Below, one piece after another: positions 25,887-36,300 of a DNA stretch of 64,000 nt. The DNA is from Pseudomonas sp. SORT22. GTDB lineage: Bacteria > Pseudomonadota > Gammaproteobacteria > Pseudomonadales > Pseudomonadaceae. The position numbers and the translations under genes were made by a program. The notes under the pieces were generated by a model. It saw only the letters and a program-made list of their open reading frames with translations, searched no databases and had not been told where the DNA came from. The stretch spans positions 2,170,501 to 2,234,500 of the forward strand of contig NZ_CP071007.1 in NCBI RefSeq assembly GCF_018417635.1. The letters run 5' to 3'. Numbering within the stretch: the first letter of the stretch is position 1; each line of letters starts with the position of its first letter.

Positions 25887-27085
25887 AGGCTGGCCTCCGT
25901 GGCGGTGTCGGTAGCACTGGCGGTTTGCTTGCGCGGCCGTTGCTCGCGCTTGAGGGCGGCAGCGGTGGCCTGGGCGGTGCGCTTGGTCCAGATCAGAAGG
26001 CCGCTCAAGACCATCATCGACAGCACCAGGCCGAAGAACGCCCAGATCAGCTTGATCGCCAGGCCGCCGAAGTCACCGGTGTGCAGCGGGCGCATGGATT
26101 CGGTGACGAACTCCAGGGTCGAGCGGTCGTTGATCAGGAACTGCGCCTCGATCTTGCTGTTGTACGGGTTGACGTTGACGGTCTGGAACATCAGCGGGTA
26201 CCAGCCGCGCCCGCCCAGGTAGACGTGGGCGTAGGCGTTGCCGGGCAGCGACACGAAGCTCACATCAAGGCCGGGGATCTGCTCTTTGGCGATGCGCGTG
26301 GCGTCATCCAGGCTGATGCGCGGTGCCGGTGCGCCGGATTCGGTGCGCGGCACGTCTTCGCGGGCAATCACCGGCACCACCGGTTCGGTGGAAATGGTGA
26401 TGTGGTTGTCACCGAGGATCGCCTGGATCAGGAACCAGGTGCCGGTGATGGAAATCACCGCAATGAACCAGATCGACCAGATGCCGCTGAGGCGGTGGAA
26501 GTCGCCCCAGAAGATCCGCGCGCCATGGTTAAAACGCAACGTCGGCTTAAAGAATCCCTTCCAGAAGCGTTTATAGACCACCAGCCCGGTAACCAGCGAG
26601 GCCAGCATCGGCAGGCCGAGCAGCGACACCAGATACCAACCCCAGCTGTAGCCATTGGTGAACGGCACCAGCCACCAGCCGTGCAGGGCACGGGTGAAGC
26701 CCTCGAAGTTGAACGCCGGGCTCTTGCCCTGGATCGCCCCGGTATAGGGGTTGACGTACAGGGTCGGGGCGCTGCCGTCGGGGAAGGTGACCGCCGCGGT
26801 CAGGGCAAAGTGCGAACCGTCCGGCTGGCTGATAAAGCGCACGGCCATGTCCGGCTCGGCCTTGTGCAGGGCATCGAGCACCTGCTGGAAGCTCAGCCGC
26901 TCGGCGTCGCCGTCAGGCTTGCTGGCGCGCACATCAGGGTTGGCCAGCCAGACGATTTCCTGGCTGACCACCGCCAGGGTACCGGTGACGCAGACGATCA
27001 GGACGAAAAACCAGATCGGCAGGGCGAGCCAGCTATGGACCAGGAACCACAGCCTGGATTTGGACTTTTTCGCTTTCTGGGACAT
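25883..27085 (-). CDS. fpvG: Inner-membrane ferripyoverdine reductase FpvG (PepSY domain)
   Basis: The 400-residue protein starts MSQKAKKSKSRLWFLVHSWL at 27085. A 39-residue N-terminal extension up to 27202 would cover the likely promoter and is rejected. It is a PepSY-associated membrane protein with four main helices: at about residues 15-40 (LALPIWFFVLIVCVTGTL), near 155-180, near 205-230, and near 345-370. His residues at helix ends could hold haem. FpvG reduces Fe(III)-pyoverdine to release Fe(II) in the periplasm. It is the first gene of the operon and is divergent from the first NRPS gene. Confidence 0.88.
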   Translation of the reverse strand: MSQKAKKSKSRLWFLVHSWLALPIWFFVLIVCVTGTLAVVSQEIVWLANPDVRASKPDGDAERLSFQQVLDALHKAEPDMAVRFISQPDGSHFALTAAVTFPDGSAPTLYVNPYTGAIQGKSPAFNFEGFTRALHGWWLVPFTNGYSWGWYLVSLLGLPMLASLVTGLVVYKRFWKGFFKPTLRFNHGARIFWGDFHRLSGIWSIWFIAVISITGTWFLIQAILGDNHITISTEPVVPVIAREDVPRTESGAPAPRISLDDATRIAKEQIPGLDVSFVSLPGNAYAHVYLGGRGWYPLMFQTVNVNPYNSKIEAQFLINDRSTLEFVTESMRPLHTGDFGGLAIKLIWAFFGLVLSMMVLSGLLIWTKRTAQATAAALKREQRPRKQTASATDTATEASL

Positions 27086-27145
27086 TGCAGGTGTCTTTTC
27101 AGAGAAATTGAGGTCGAGCCAATGCTCAGCCTTGGGACTGCAATA

Positions 27146-27164
27146 GATAAGACGAACGAGAATC
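27146..27164 (-). promoter_or_regulatory. Candidate Fur box upstream of fpvG
   Basis: On the minus strand this 19-mer begins GATTCTCG and ends TTATC, matching the consensus GATAATGATAATCATTATC at 10 of 19 positions, with both ends conserved. It lies 60-80 bp upstream of the fpvG start. Fur control of fpvG would be expected for an iron-uptake operon. Confidence 0.35.
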
Positions 27165-27230
27165 GTAAAACCCGCAGGGTTAGTTGAAAGCAAATGTTTC
27201 AAAGCTGCTGGGTCATCAGCCCGATGCGCT

Positions 27231-27254
27231 TAATTTTCATTCGCGGTCATCCGT
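27231..27254 (+). promoter_or_regulatory. Candidate PvdS-type iron-starvation box upstream of NRPS1
   Basis: TAATT (27231-27235) and CGT (27252-27254) are exactly 16 bases apart, against the known TAAAT-N16-CGT. CGT lies 57 bp before the NRPS1 start. The site matches the one upstream of the MbtH gene (shared CTTAATTT). It would place all the NRPS genes under the pyoverdine sigma factor. Confidence 0.6.
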
Positions 27255-27310
27255 TTTTCTTGAATTACCGGGCCTGCAGGCTCGTTGTTCCCCTGGATGG
27301 ATGAAAGTCG

Positions 27311-30300
27311 ATGAATGCCGAAGATGCCCGCAAGCTTGCCCGCCGATTCATAGAGTTGCCGTTGGAAAAGCGCCGCATCTTTCTTCAGGGGCTGGCCCGT
27401 GAAGGGGTCGACTTTGCCCAGTTCCCGATCCCGGCCCAGGTGCCGGTGGCCGGGCAGGGCGGCTTGTCCTATGCCCAGCAGCGCATGTGGCTGTTGTGGC
27501 AACTGGAGCCTGGCAGCGCGGCCTACAACCTGCCCAGCGCCGTGCGCCTGCAGGGCAACCTGGATGTCGAGGCGCTGGAGCAGGCGTTTGCCAGCCTGGT
27601 ACAGCGCCACGAAACCCTGCGCAGCGTGTTTGTTCAGCAAGCCGATGAACGCCTGGCGCTGATGCCGGCGGCGCAATGGCCGCAGGTCGAGCACCTGGAC
27701 CTCGGTGTGCTGGATGCCGCCGAACGTGAACAGCGCGTGCGGACCCTGGCCGAGCAACAGTCGCTGCAGCCCTTCGACCTGGCCCGGGGGCCGTTGCTGC
27801 GGGTGCTGCTGCTCAAGCTCAAGGCCGATGAGCACGTGCTGTTGATGACTTTGCACCATATCGTTTCCGACGGTTGGTCGATGAACGTCCTGATTGAAGA
27901 GTTCAGCCAGTTGTACGCCGCGCACCTGGGCAAGCAGGTGCCGGCCCTGGCCGCGCTACCCATCCAGTACAGCGATTACGCCCTGTGGCAGCGCTGCTGG
28001 CTGGAAGCGGGCGAGAAGCAGCGTCAGCTCGACTACTGGCGCGCGCAGTTGGGCGAGGAGCACCCGCCGCTGGAACTGGCGCTGGATCATTCGCGCCCGG
28101 CGTTGCCCAGCTATCGCGGTGCACGCCAGCGCTTGAGCCTGGACCCGCAACTGGCCGAGGCCCTGGGCGCGTTTGCCCGCAGCCAGGGCGTGACCCTGTT
28201 CATGCTGCTGCTCGGTGCGTTCAACATTCTCCTGTACCGCTACACCGGTCAGGGTGACCTGCGCGTTGGCGTGCCGATTGCCAACCGCAACCGCAGTGAG
28301 ATCGAAGGCCTGATCGGCTGCTTCGTCAACACCCAGGTACTGCGCACCCGGCTCGACGGGCAGACGACCGTCAGCCAACTGCTGGCGGCGGTCAAGGACA
28401 CGGTGTTGGGGGCCCAGTCGCACCAGGACCTGCCGTTCGAGCAACTGCTGGAGGCCTTTGCCCTTGAGCGCAGCCTCAGCCACACGCCGTTGTTCCAGGT
28501 GATGTACAACCATCAGCCGCAGGTCGCCGACGTCACCACGCTGCACCTGGCGGGCGGGCTGCAGATGAGCCAGGTCGACTGGCAAAGCCGCACCACCCAG
28601 TTTGACCTGAGCCTGGATACCTTTGAGCAGGGCGGGCGTCTGCAGGCTGTAATCACCTACGCCAGCGACCTGTTCGAGGCGCCAACCATCGAGCGCATGG
28701 GCCGGCATTGGCAGAACCTGCTGGGTTCGATGCTGGCCGCACCGCACGCGCCTGTCGAGCAGTTGTGCATGCTTGATGTTCAAGAGTTGCAGCGTATCGT
28801 CGTCGACTGGAACGCGACATCCGTTGATTATCCGCTGCAGCAACCGCTGCACCGGCTGATCGAAGCCCAGGTCGAGCGCAGCCCCCATGCCACGGCGGTG
28901 CTGTTTGCCGATCAAACGCTCAGCTATGCCGAGCTCAACGCCCGCGCCAACCAGCTTGCCCATTGCCTGATCGAAGCCGGCATCGGTGCCGACAGCCTGG
29001 TCGGCATTGCTGTCGAGCGTTCGCTGCAGATGGTTGTCGGCCTGCTGGCGATCCTCAAGGCCGGCGCCGCCTACGTGCCGTTCGACCCCGACTACCCGGC
29101 CGAGCGGCTGGCCTACATGATCGAGGACAGCGGCGTGCGCCTGGTACTGACCCAGGCGGCGCTGACCGAGCGCTTGCCGCTGCAGGCGGTGCAGGTGATG
29201 GTGCTGGACCAGGCCGGTGCCTGGCTGGGTGGCTACGCCACGAGCAACCCGAACATCGTCGTCGACCCGCTGCAGCTTGCCTATGTGATTTACACCTCGG
29301 GCTCCACCGGCCGCCCCAAAGGCGCCGGCAACAGCCACGCGGCGCTGGTCAACCGGCTGTGCTGGATGCAACAGGCTTATGGCCTGGAGGCCGCCGACAC
29401 GGTACTGCAAAAAACCCCGTTCAGCTTTGACGTGTCGGTCTGGGAGTTCTTCTGGCCGCTGCTCAGCGGTGCCCGCCTGGCGGTGGCCGCGCCGGGCGAA
29501 CACCGCGAGCCTGCGCGGCTGATTGCCACGATCGAGCGTTATCAGGTCACTACCCTGCATTTTGTTCCGTCGATGCTCCAGGCATTTATTCATGAGCCGG
29601 GTGTCGAGGGTTGTCGCAGCCTCAAGCGTATCGTCTGCAGTGGCGAGGCGCTGCCGGTGGATGCCCAGCAACAGGTGTTTGCCAGGTTGCCGCAGGCCGG
29701 GCTTTACAACCTCTACGGCCCTACCGAAGCGGCCATCGATGTTACCCACTGGAGCTGTGTGGACGAGGGCCGCGACAGCGTGCCGATCGGGGTGCCGATC
29801 GCCAACCTGCGTACCCTGGTGCTGGATGCTAGCCTCGCGCCCGTACCGCCCGGTGTTGCGGGTGAGCTGTACCTCGGGGGGCAAGGCCTGGCCCGCGGTT
29901 ATCACCGCCGCCCGGGGTTGACCGCCGAGCGTTTTGTGGTTGACCCGTTTGGCAGTGGCGAGCGCTTGTACCGCACTGGCGACCGTGTGCGACAGCGGGT
30001 CGACGGGGTTATCGAGTACCTGGGGCGCTTTGATCATCAGGTCAAGATCCGCGGCCTGCGCATTGAACTGGGCGAAATCGAGGCGCGCCTGGTTCAGCAT
30101 GCTCTGGTGCGCGAGGCCGTGGTGCTGGCCCCGGAGGGCAAGCAACTGGTGGCGTACCTGGTGTTTGAAGGTGAGGCGCCAGACGACTGGCAAGCCCGGC
30201 TCAAGGCCTGGCTGCTGCAGAGCCTGCCCGAGTTCATGCTGCCCAATCACCTGATGGTCTTGCCGGCGTTGCCGCTGACACCCAACGGCAAGCTCGACCG

Positions 30301-33300
30301 CAAGGCGTTGCCTGCGCCCCAGGCTGCCCCCAAAGGCGCCTACCAGGCCCCGGGCAGTGAACGTGAACGCGCCCTGGCGCAGATCTGGCAGACCCTGCTG
30401 GGGCATGAACGCATTGGTCTGGATGACAACTTTTTTGAGCTGGGCGGTGACTCGATCATTGCCATCCAGGTGGTCAGCCGCGCGCGCCAGGCCGGCCTGC
30501 TGCTGGCGCCGCGCGATCTGTTCCAGTACCAGACGTTGCGCAGCCTGGCGCAGGCGGCGCAAGCCGGTACGGTGCGCGAAATCGAGCAGGGGCCGGTGCA
30601 TGGCGATGTAGCCTTGACCCCGGTGCAACAGGGCTTTTTTGAGCTGTCACTGACGCAACCGGCGCACTGGAACCAGTCATTGCTGCTCAATGCGCGGCAA
30701 ACGCTGGAGCCTGCGTTGCTGGAAGCGGCGCTCAAGGCGCTGGTCGATCACCATGATGCCCTGCGCTTGCGCTTTGAGCCGCTGGGCGCGAGCTGGCGCC
30801 AGTTTCACCAGGCCCCGCCAGCGGCCCTTGAGCTGTGGCAGCGTCAGGCCGATACGCCGACCCAGCTACTTGAGCTGTGCGAGGCTGCCCAGCGCAGCCT
30901 CGATCTGCAGCAGGGGCCGTTGCTGCGGGCCCTGTTGGTGCACATGGGCGATGGCAGTCAACGCCTGTTGCTGGTGGTTCATCACTTGCTGGTCGACGGG
31001 GTTTCCTGGCGGATCCTGCTCGAAGACCTGCAGTCGGCCTATACCCGGTTGCAGGCCGGGCAAGCTGTTCAACTGCCCGCCAAGACCAGTGCCTATCAGG
31101 CCTGGTCTGTGCAGCTGCAGGATTACCTCGAGCGTGCCGGCGAGCAACTGCCATATTGGCAAGCGCAGCTTGAACACGCTGCGGACCTGCCCTGTGACAA
31201 CCGCCAGGGCACGCTGTACAACCGCGACGCGGCAAGCATTGAAATCCGCCTCGATGTGCAGCACACCCGGCAATTGTTGCAGGACGCCGTGGGCGCTTAC
31301 CGCACCCAGATCAATGATCTGCTGCTGACCGCACTGGCGCGGGCGGTGTGTCGCTGGACGGGGCATGACAGTGCGTTGCTGCAGTTGGAGGGCCATGGCC
31401 GCGAAGATCTGTTCGAACACCTGGACCTGACCCGTACCGTGGGTTGGTTCACCAGTATTTTCCCGCTTCGGCTGGTACCCGAGGATGATCTTGGGGCTTC
31501 GATCAAATCGATCAAGGAGCAGTTGCGGGCGGTGCCTGATCGAGGCCTGGGCTTTGGCGTGCTGCGTTACCTGGGGAGCGCGCAGCAGCGCGCAAGCCTG
31601 GGCGGCGATGCGCTTGCACCGCGCATCACCTTCAACTACCTGGGGCGCTTTGACAGTCAGTTCGACGAGCGCGCCTTGCTGTATCCGGCCAGTGAGCCGG
31701 GTGGCGCCGGGCAGGCCGGCGATGCGCCATTGGCCAACTGGCTGAGTATCGAGGGGCAAGTCTATGAAGGGCAACTGGGCCTGCGCCTGACGTTCAGTCA
31801 AGCCATGTTCCAGGCAAGTACCGTCCAGGCCTTGGCCGATGCCTACCTCGATGAGCTGCAAGGCTTGATCGGGCATTGCTGCCAGCTGCCAGGCGCGCAG
31901 GCGACACCATCGGATTTCCCCCTGGCCAGGCTTGGGCAGGCGCAACTCGATCAGCTTGCGCCGCTGCTCGGCCAGGTCGATGAGCTTTACCCGCTGTCGC
32001 CCATGCAGCAGGGCATGCTGTTTCATGCCCTGTACAGCAACAACGGCGCCGAGTACGTCAACCAGTTACGGGTTGACGTCGACGGCCTGGAGCCGGAACG
32101 CTTTCGCCAGGCGTGGGAGGCGACGGTGCAGGCCCACGATATTCTGCGCAGTGGTTTTATCTGGGACGGCGGCCTGGCACAGCCGCTGCAGTTTGTCTGC
32201 AAGCAGGTCCGGCTTGATCTGCGCGAGCATGACTGGCGCGGCGATGCCGGGCTGGCGTCCAGGCTCCAGGGCCTGGCCCTGAGCCGGCGTCAACACGGCT
32301 TCGACCTGCAGGTCGCGGGCTTGTTGAACTTCGATCTGGTGCGCACCGGTGAGCAGCGGCATCACTTGATCTACACCCACCACCATATCCTGATGGATGG
32401 CTGGAGTAATGCCAGGCTGCTCGGCGAAGTGCTGGCGCGTTACAACGACCAGCCTGGCGCCTTGCCGGCAAGCCGCTACCGCGACTACATCGAGCATTTG
32501 CAGGGTCTTGATGGACGGGCAGCCCAGCAGTTCTGGACTGCGCAGCTGCAGGCGCTGGACGAGCCGCTGCACCTGGCGCGCTACCTGCCCGAAGCGGGCC
32601 GGGCACAGGCCCAGGGCCTGCGTGCAAGCCTGGTCCAGCGCTTCGACGCGCAGCACACCGCGCAGCTAAGTGCCTTCGCCCGTCAGCAGAAAATCACCCT
32701 CAATACCCTGGTGCAGGCGGCCTGGTTGCTGTTGCTGCAGCACTATAGCGGCCGCCGCAGCGTGGTGGTGGGCACCACGGTGGCCGGGCGCAGCCTGCCG
32801 CTGCCGGGGATCGAGCAGCAGATTGGCCTGTTCATCAACACCCTGCCGATCATTGCCAGCCCGCGGCCCGAGCAGACCCTGGCGCAGTGGCTGGAGCGGG
32901 TGCAGGCGCTCAACCTTGCGGTGCGCGAGCACGAGCAAACCCCGCTGTTCGAAATCCAGCGCTGGGCGGGGCATCAGGCCCATGCGTTGTTCGACCATAT
33001 TCTGGTGTTCGAGAACTACCCGCTGGCCGAGGCGTTGCAACAACAGCAGGGCCCTCGGTTTGGTGCGGTGGCGAACCAGGAGCAGACCCACTACGCGTTG
33101 TCGGTGGCGGTGAGCGTGGGCGATGAGCTGCAGCTCGATTACGACTATGCCTGCGACGCCATCGGCGAGCAGGCGCTGCAGGGCCTGGCCGAGCATTTGC
33201 GCACTGTGCTCGAGCAATTGCCGCACGCGTTGTCGACGCCGCTGGGCGAACTGCAGATGTTGGCGCAGGCCGAACGCGAGGCGGTGTTGCAGCGGGCTCA

Positions 33301-36300
33301 ACCTGAGCCGCCGGTGGACGTGCCGCCGTTGGCTATCCATGACTGGGTGCGGCAGCAGGCGGCGCGCACACCGCAGGCCTGTGCCGTCGAGTATGCCGGC
33401 CAGCGCCTGAGCTACGAGCAATTGAACAGCGCAGCCAACCAGTTGGCAGTCCGTTTGCGTGAGGCTGGGGTAGGGGCCGAGGTGGTCGTCGCCATTGCTG
33501 TCGAGCGAAGCCTGGAGATGATCATTGGCTTGCTGGCGATCCTCAAGGCCGGTGGCGCCTATCTGCCACTGGACCCCGGTTATCCGCAGGCGCGCATCCG
33601 CTTCATGCTCGACGACAGCGCCGCGCGCTTGTTGCTCGTTCAGCCGGGCCTTGCGCTGGACGTGCCGGCGGGCGTTACCCGCCTGGTGCTCGACAGCGCA
33701 GCCTACGCCGGGCCGCCAATCGCCGATGTCAGCACCTGCCTGCACCCGGACAACCTGGCCTACATGATCTACACCTCAGGCTCCACCGGCACCCCGAAAG
33801 GCGTGCAGGTGCGGCACGGGGCGCTGGCCAATCACATGCACTGGATGCAGCGCACCCTGCAACTGGAGCCTGCCGACCGGGTTCTGCAAAAGACCGCCCT
33901 GAGCTTCGACGCTTCGGTCTGGGAGTGCTGGCTGCCATTGATCTGCGGGGCGCAACTGGTCATTGCCGAGCCGGGCTTGTCAGCCGATATGTCCAGGCTC
34001 TGGGCCCGGGTCGAAGCACTGGGCATCACCATTGTCCAGGCGGCGCCTTCGCTGCTGCAGGCGGTACTGCCGGCGGCGACGGCGCAGAGCATGGCCAGCT
34101 TGCGCTATCTGATGGCAGGGGGCGAGGCCTTGAGTGCAACCCTGGCCAACCAGCTGTTGCAGCGCTGGCCGGGTACGCTGGTCAACCTCTACGGGCCGAC
34201 CGAAGCCACCATCGAGGTCACCTTCGCCATGCTCACCGGGGCGCTGGAACGGGTCATGGTGCCGATCGGGCGGCCGCTCGATAACGTCCGGCTGCTGGTT
34301 TTGGGGCCGGCCCTGCAGCCAGTGCCTGCGGGCGTGGTTGGCGAGTTGTGCATTGCCGGCGACGCACTGGCGCGGGGTTACCATGCGCGGCCCGGGTTGA
34401 CGGCCGAACGCTTTGTGCCGGACCCGTTCGCCGCGCAACCTGGCGGGCGCCTGTACCGCACTGGCGATCTGGGCTGCTACGCGGCAGATGGGCAGATCGA
34501 GTATGCCGGGCGCGCCGATCATCAAGTCAAGGTCCGTGGCTTTCGTATCGAAACCGGTGAGATCGAGCGTCATTTGCTGGCCGATGCGCGGGTCCGTGAT
34601 GCGGTGGTTGTGGCCCAGCAAGAGCAAGGTGTACAGCAGTTGGTGGGCTACCTGGTGGGGGCCGACCGGCAGCTGTTCGAGGACGCGGCGCAGGGCCAGC
34701 AACTGTGCAGCGAGTTGCGCCAGTCCCTGGCTTTGAACCTGCCGGCGCACATGCTGCCGACACGCCTGAGCGTCATTGCCCATCTGCCCCTGACCCCGAA
34801 CGGCAAGCTCGACCGCAAGGCCTTGCTGGCGCTGGCCGACAGCAGCGTCGCCAGCAAGCCTTATCGGCCCGCCAGCACCGCGCTGCAGCAGCAGGTCGCC
34901 CAGGTCTGGCAGGAGGTCCTCAAGCTTGAGCGGGTCGGGCTCGACGACCAGTTCTTCGAGCTGGGCGGCCATTCATTGCTGGCGACCCAGGTGATCAGTC
35001 GACTGCGCCATGAACTGCAGCTGGACCTGCCTTTGCGCGCGCTGTTCGACAGCCCGTCGCTACAGGCATTCGTCGAGCAGTTACCGGCAACCGGAAGCCG
35101 ACGCGTGCTGCCGGACTTGCATGGGGTCGATGCTTCGCAGCCGCAGCCGCTGTCTTATGCTCAGCAGCGCTTGTGGTTCCTCTGGCAACTTGAACCGCAA
35201 AGTTCGATGTACAACATTCCGCGCGCGCTGGAGTTGCTCGGGCCATTGCAGGTCGAGGCCGTGCGCCTGGCCTTCGAAGCCCTGGTTGCGCGCCACGCGG
35301 TGCTGCGCACGACGTTCTTCGAGGATCAGGGCGAAAGCTGGCAGCGGGTCCAGGCGCACTTGCCCGTGCCGTTCGAGAGTGTTGATCTGCAGGCCCTGGA
35401 CAGCGCCAACCGGCAGGTGGTGCTGGCGCAACAGGTGCAGCAAGAGGCCCTGCGTCCCTTCGACCTGCAGCGTGGGCCGCTGCTGCGGGTGCAGTTGCTG
35501 TGCACCGAGCCAGAGCGCCACGTGTTGCTGGTGACGCTGCATCACATCGTCGCCGACCACTGGTCGTTTGCCATTTTGATCCGCGAGTTCAGCGCGCTCT
35601 ACCAGGCATTTGCCACCGGTGTGGCGCCTGGCTTGAGCGCGCCAGGCCTGCAGTACCTCGATTTTGCGGTGTGGCAGCGTCAATGGCTGGCGGCTGGGGA
35701 GCATGACCGGCAGTTGCAGTACTGGCAGCAGCAACTGGGCAGCGAGCATTTCTTCACTACCTTGCCGGCCAGTGGCAGCGGCGCATCCGCCGATCAGCAG
35801 CAAGACTGCGAGGTGTACGAGTTTGCCCTTGAGCAGGGCTTGAGCGAGCGCTTGCGTCAGTTTGCCAAGGCACAGGGCCTGACCCTGTACATGCTCCTGC
35901 TGGCCGGCTTTGCCCTGGTCGTCAGCCAGCGCTGTGGCGCTGCCCGGGTCCGCCTGGGGACGGATGTCGCCAACCGAAATCACGCCGGCGTTGAAGAAAT
36001 GGTCGGCTTCTTCGTCAATCAATTGGTACTGCAACTCTCGGTGGATCAACAACAGACGATCGGCAGTTTCCTGGCGTCCTGCCGCACCACGGTCATCGGT
36101 GCTTCGGACCATCAGGACCTGCCGTTCGATCGCCTGGTGGAGGCGCTGCGGTTGCCGCGTCGTTCAGGCAAGTCGCCGTTGTTCGCGATCAAATTCATCT
36201 ACCAGGAACAAGGGGCGCAGCCGGTGGCTATCGATGGGCTGCAGATCAGGCCCTGGGCCGCGGGGCAGGCGGCGGCGGAGCTGGACCTGATCGCCGAGTT

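Noticed and set aside
27086..27202. N-terminal extension of FpvG
   Set aside because: The extra 39 residues are not typical of PepSY proteins and would overlap the likely Fur-controlled promoter.
27956..30628. Antisense open frame of 890 codons under NRPS1
   Set aside because: High GC creates long antisense frames. The plus strand has clear C-A-T domains here and the antisense product has no domain or plausible start. The same holds for 44149-46962, 40807-42855 and others.
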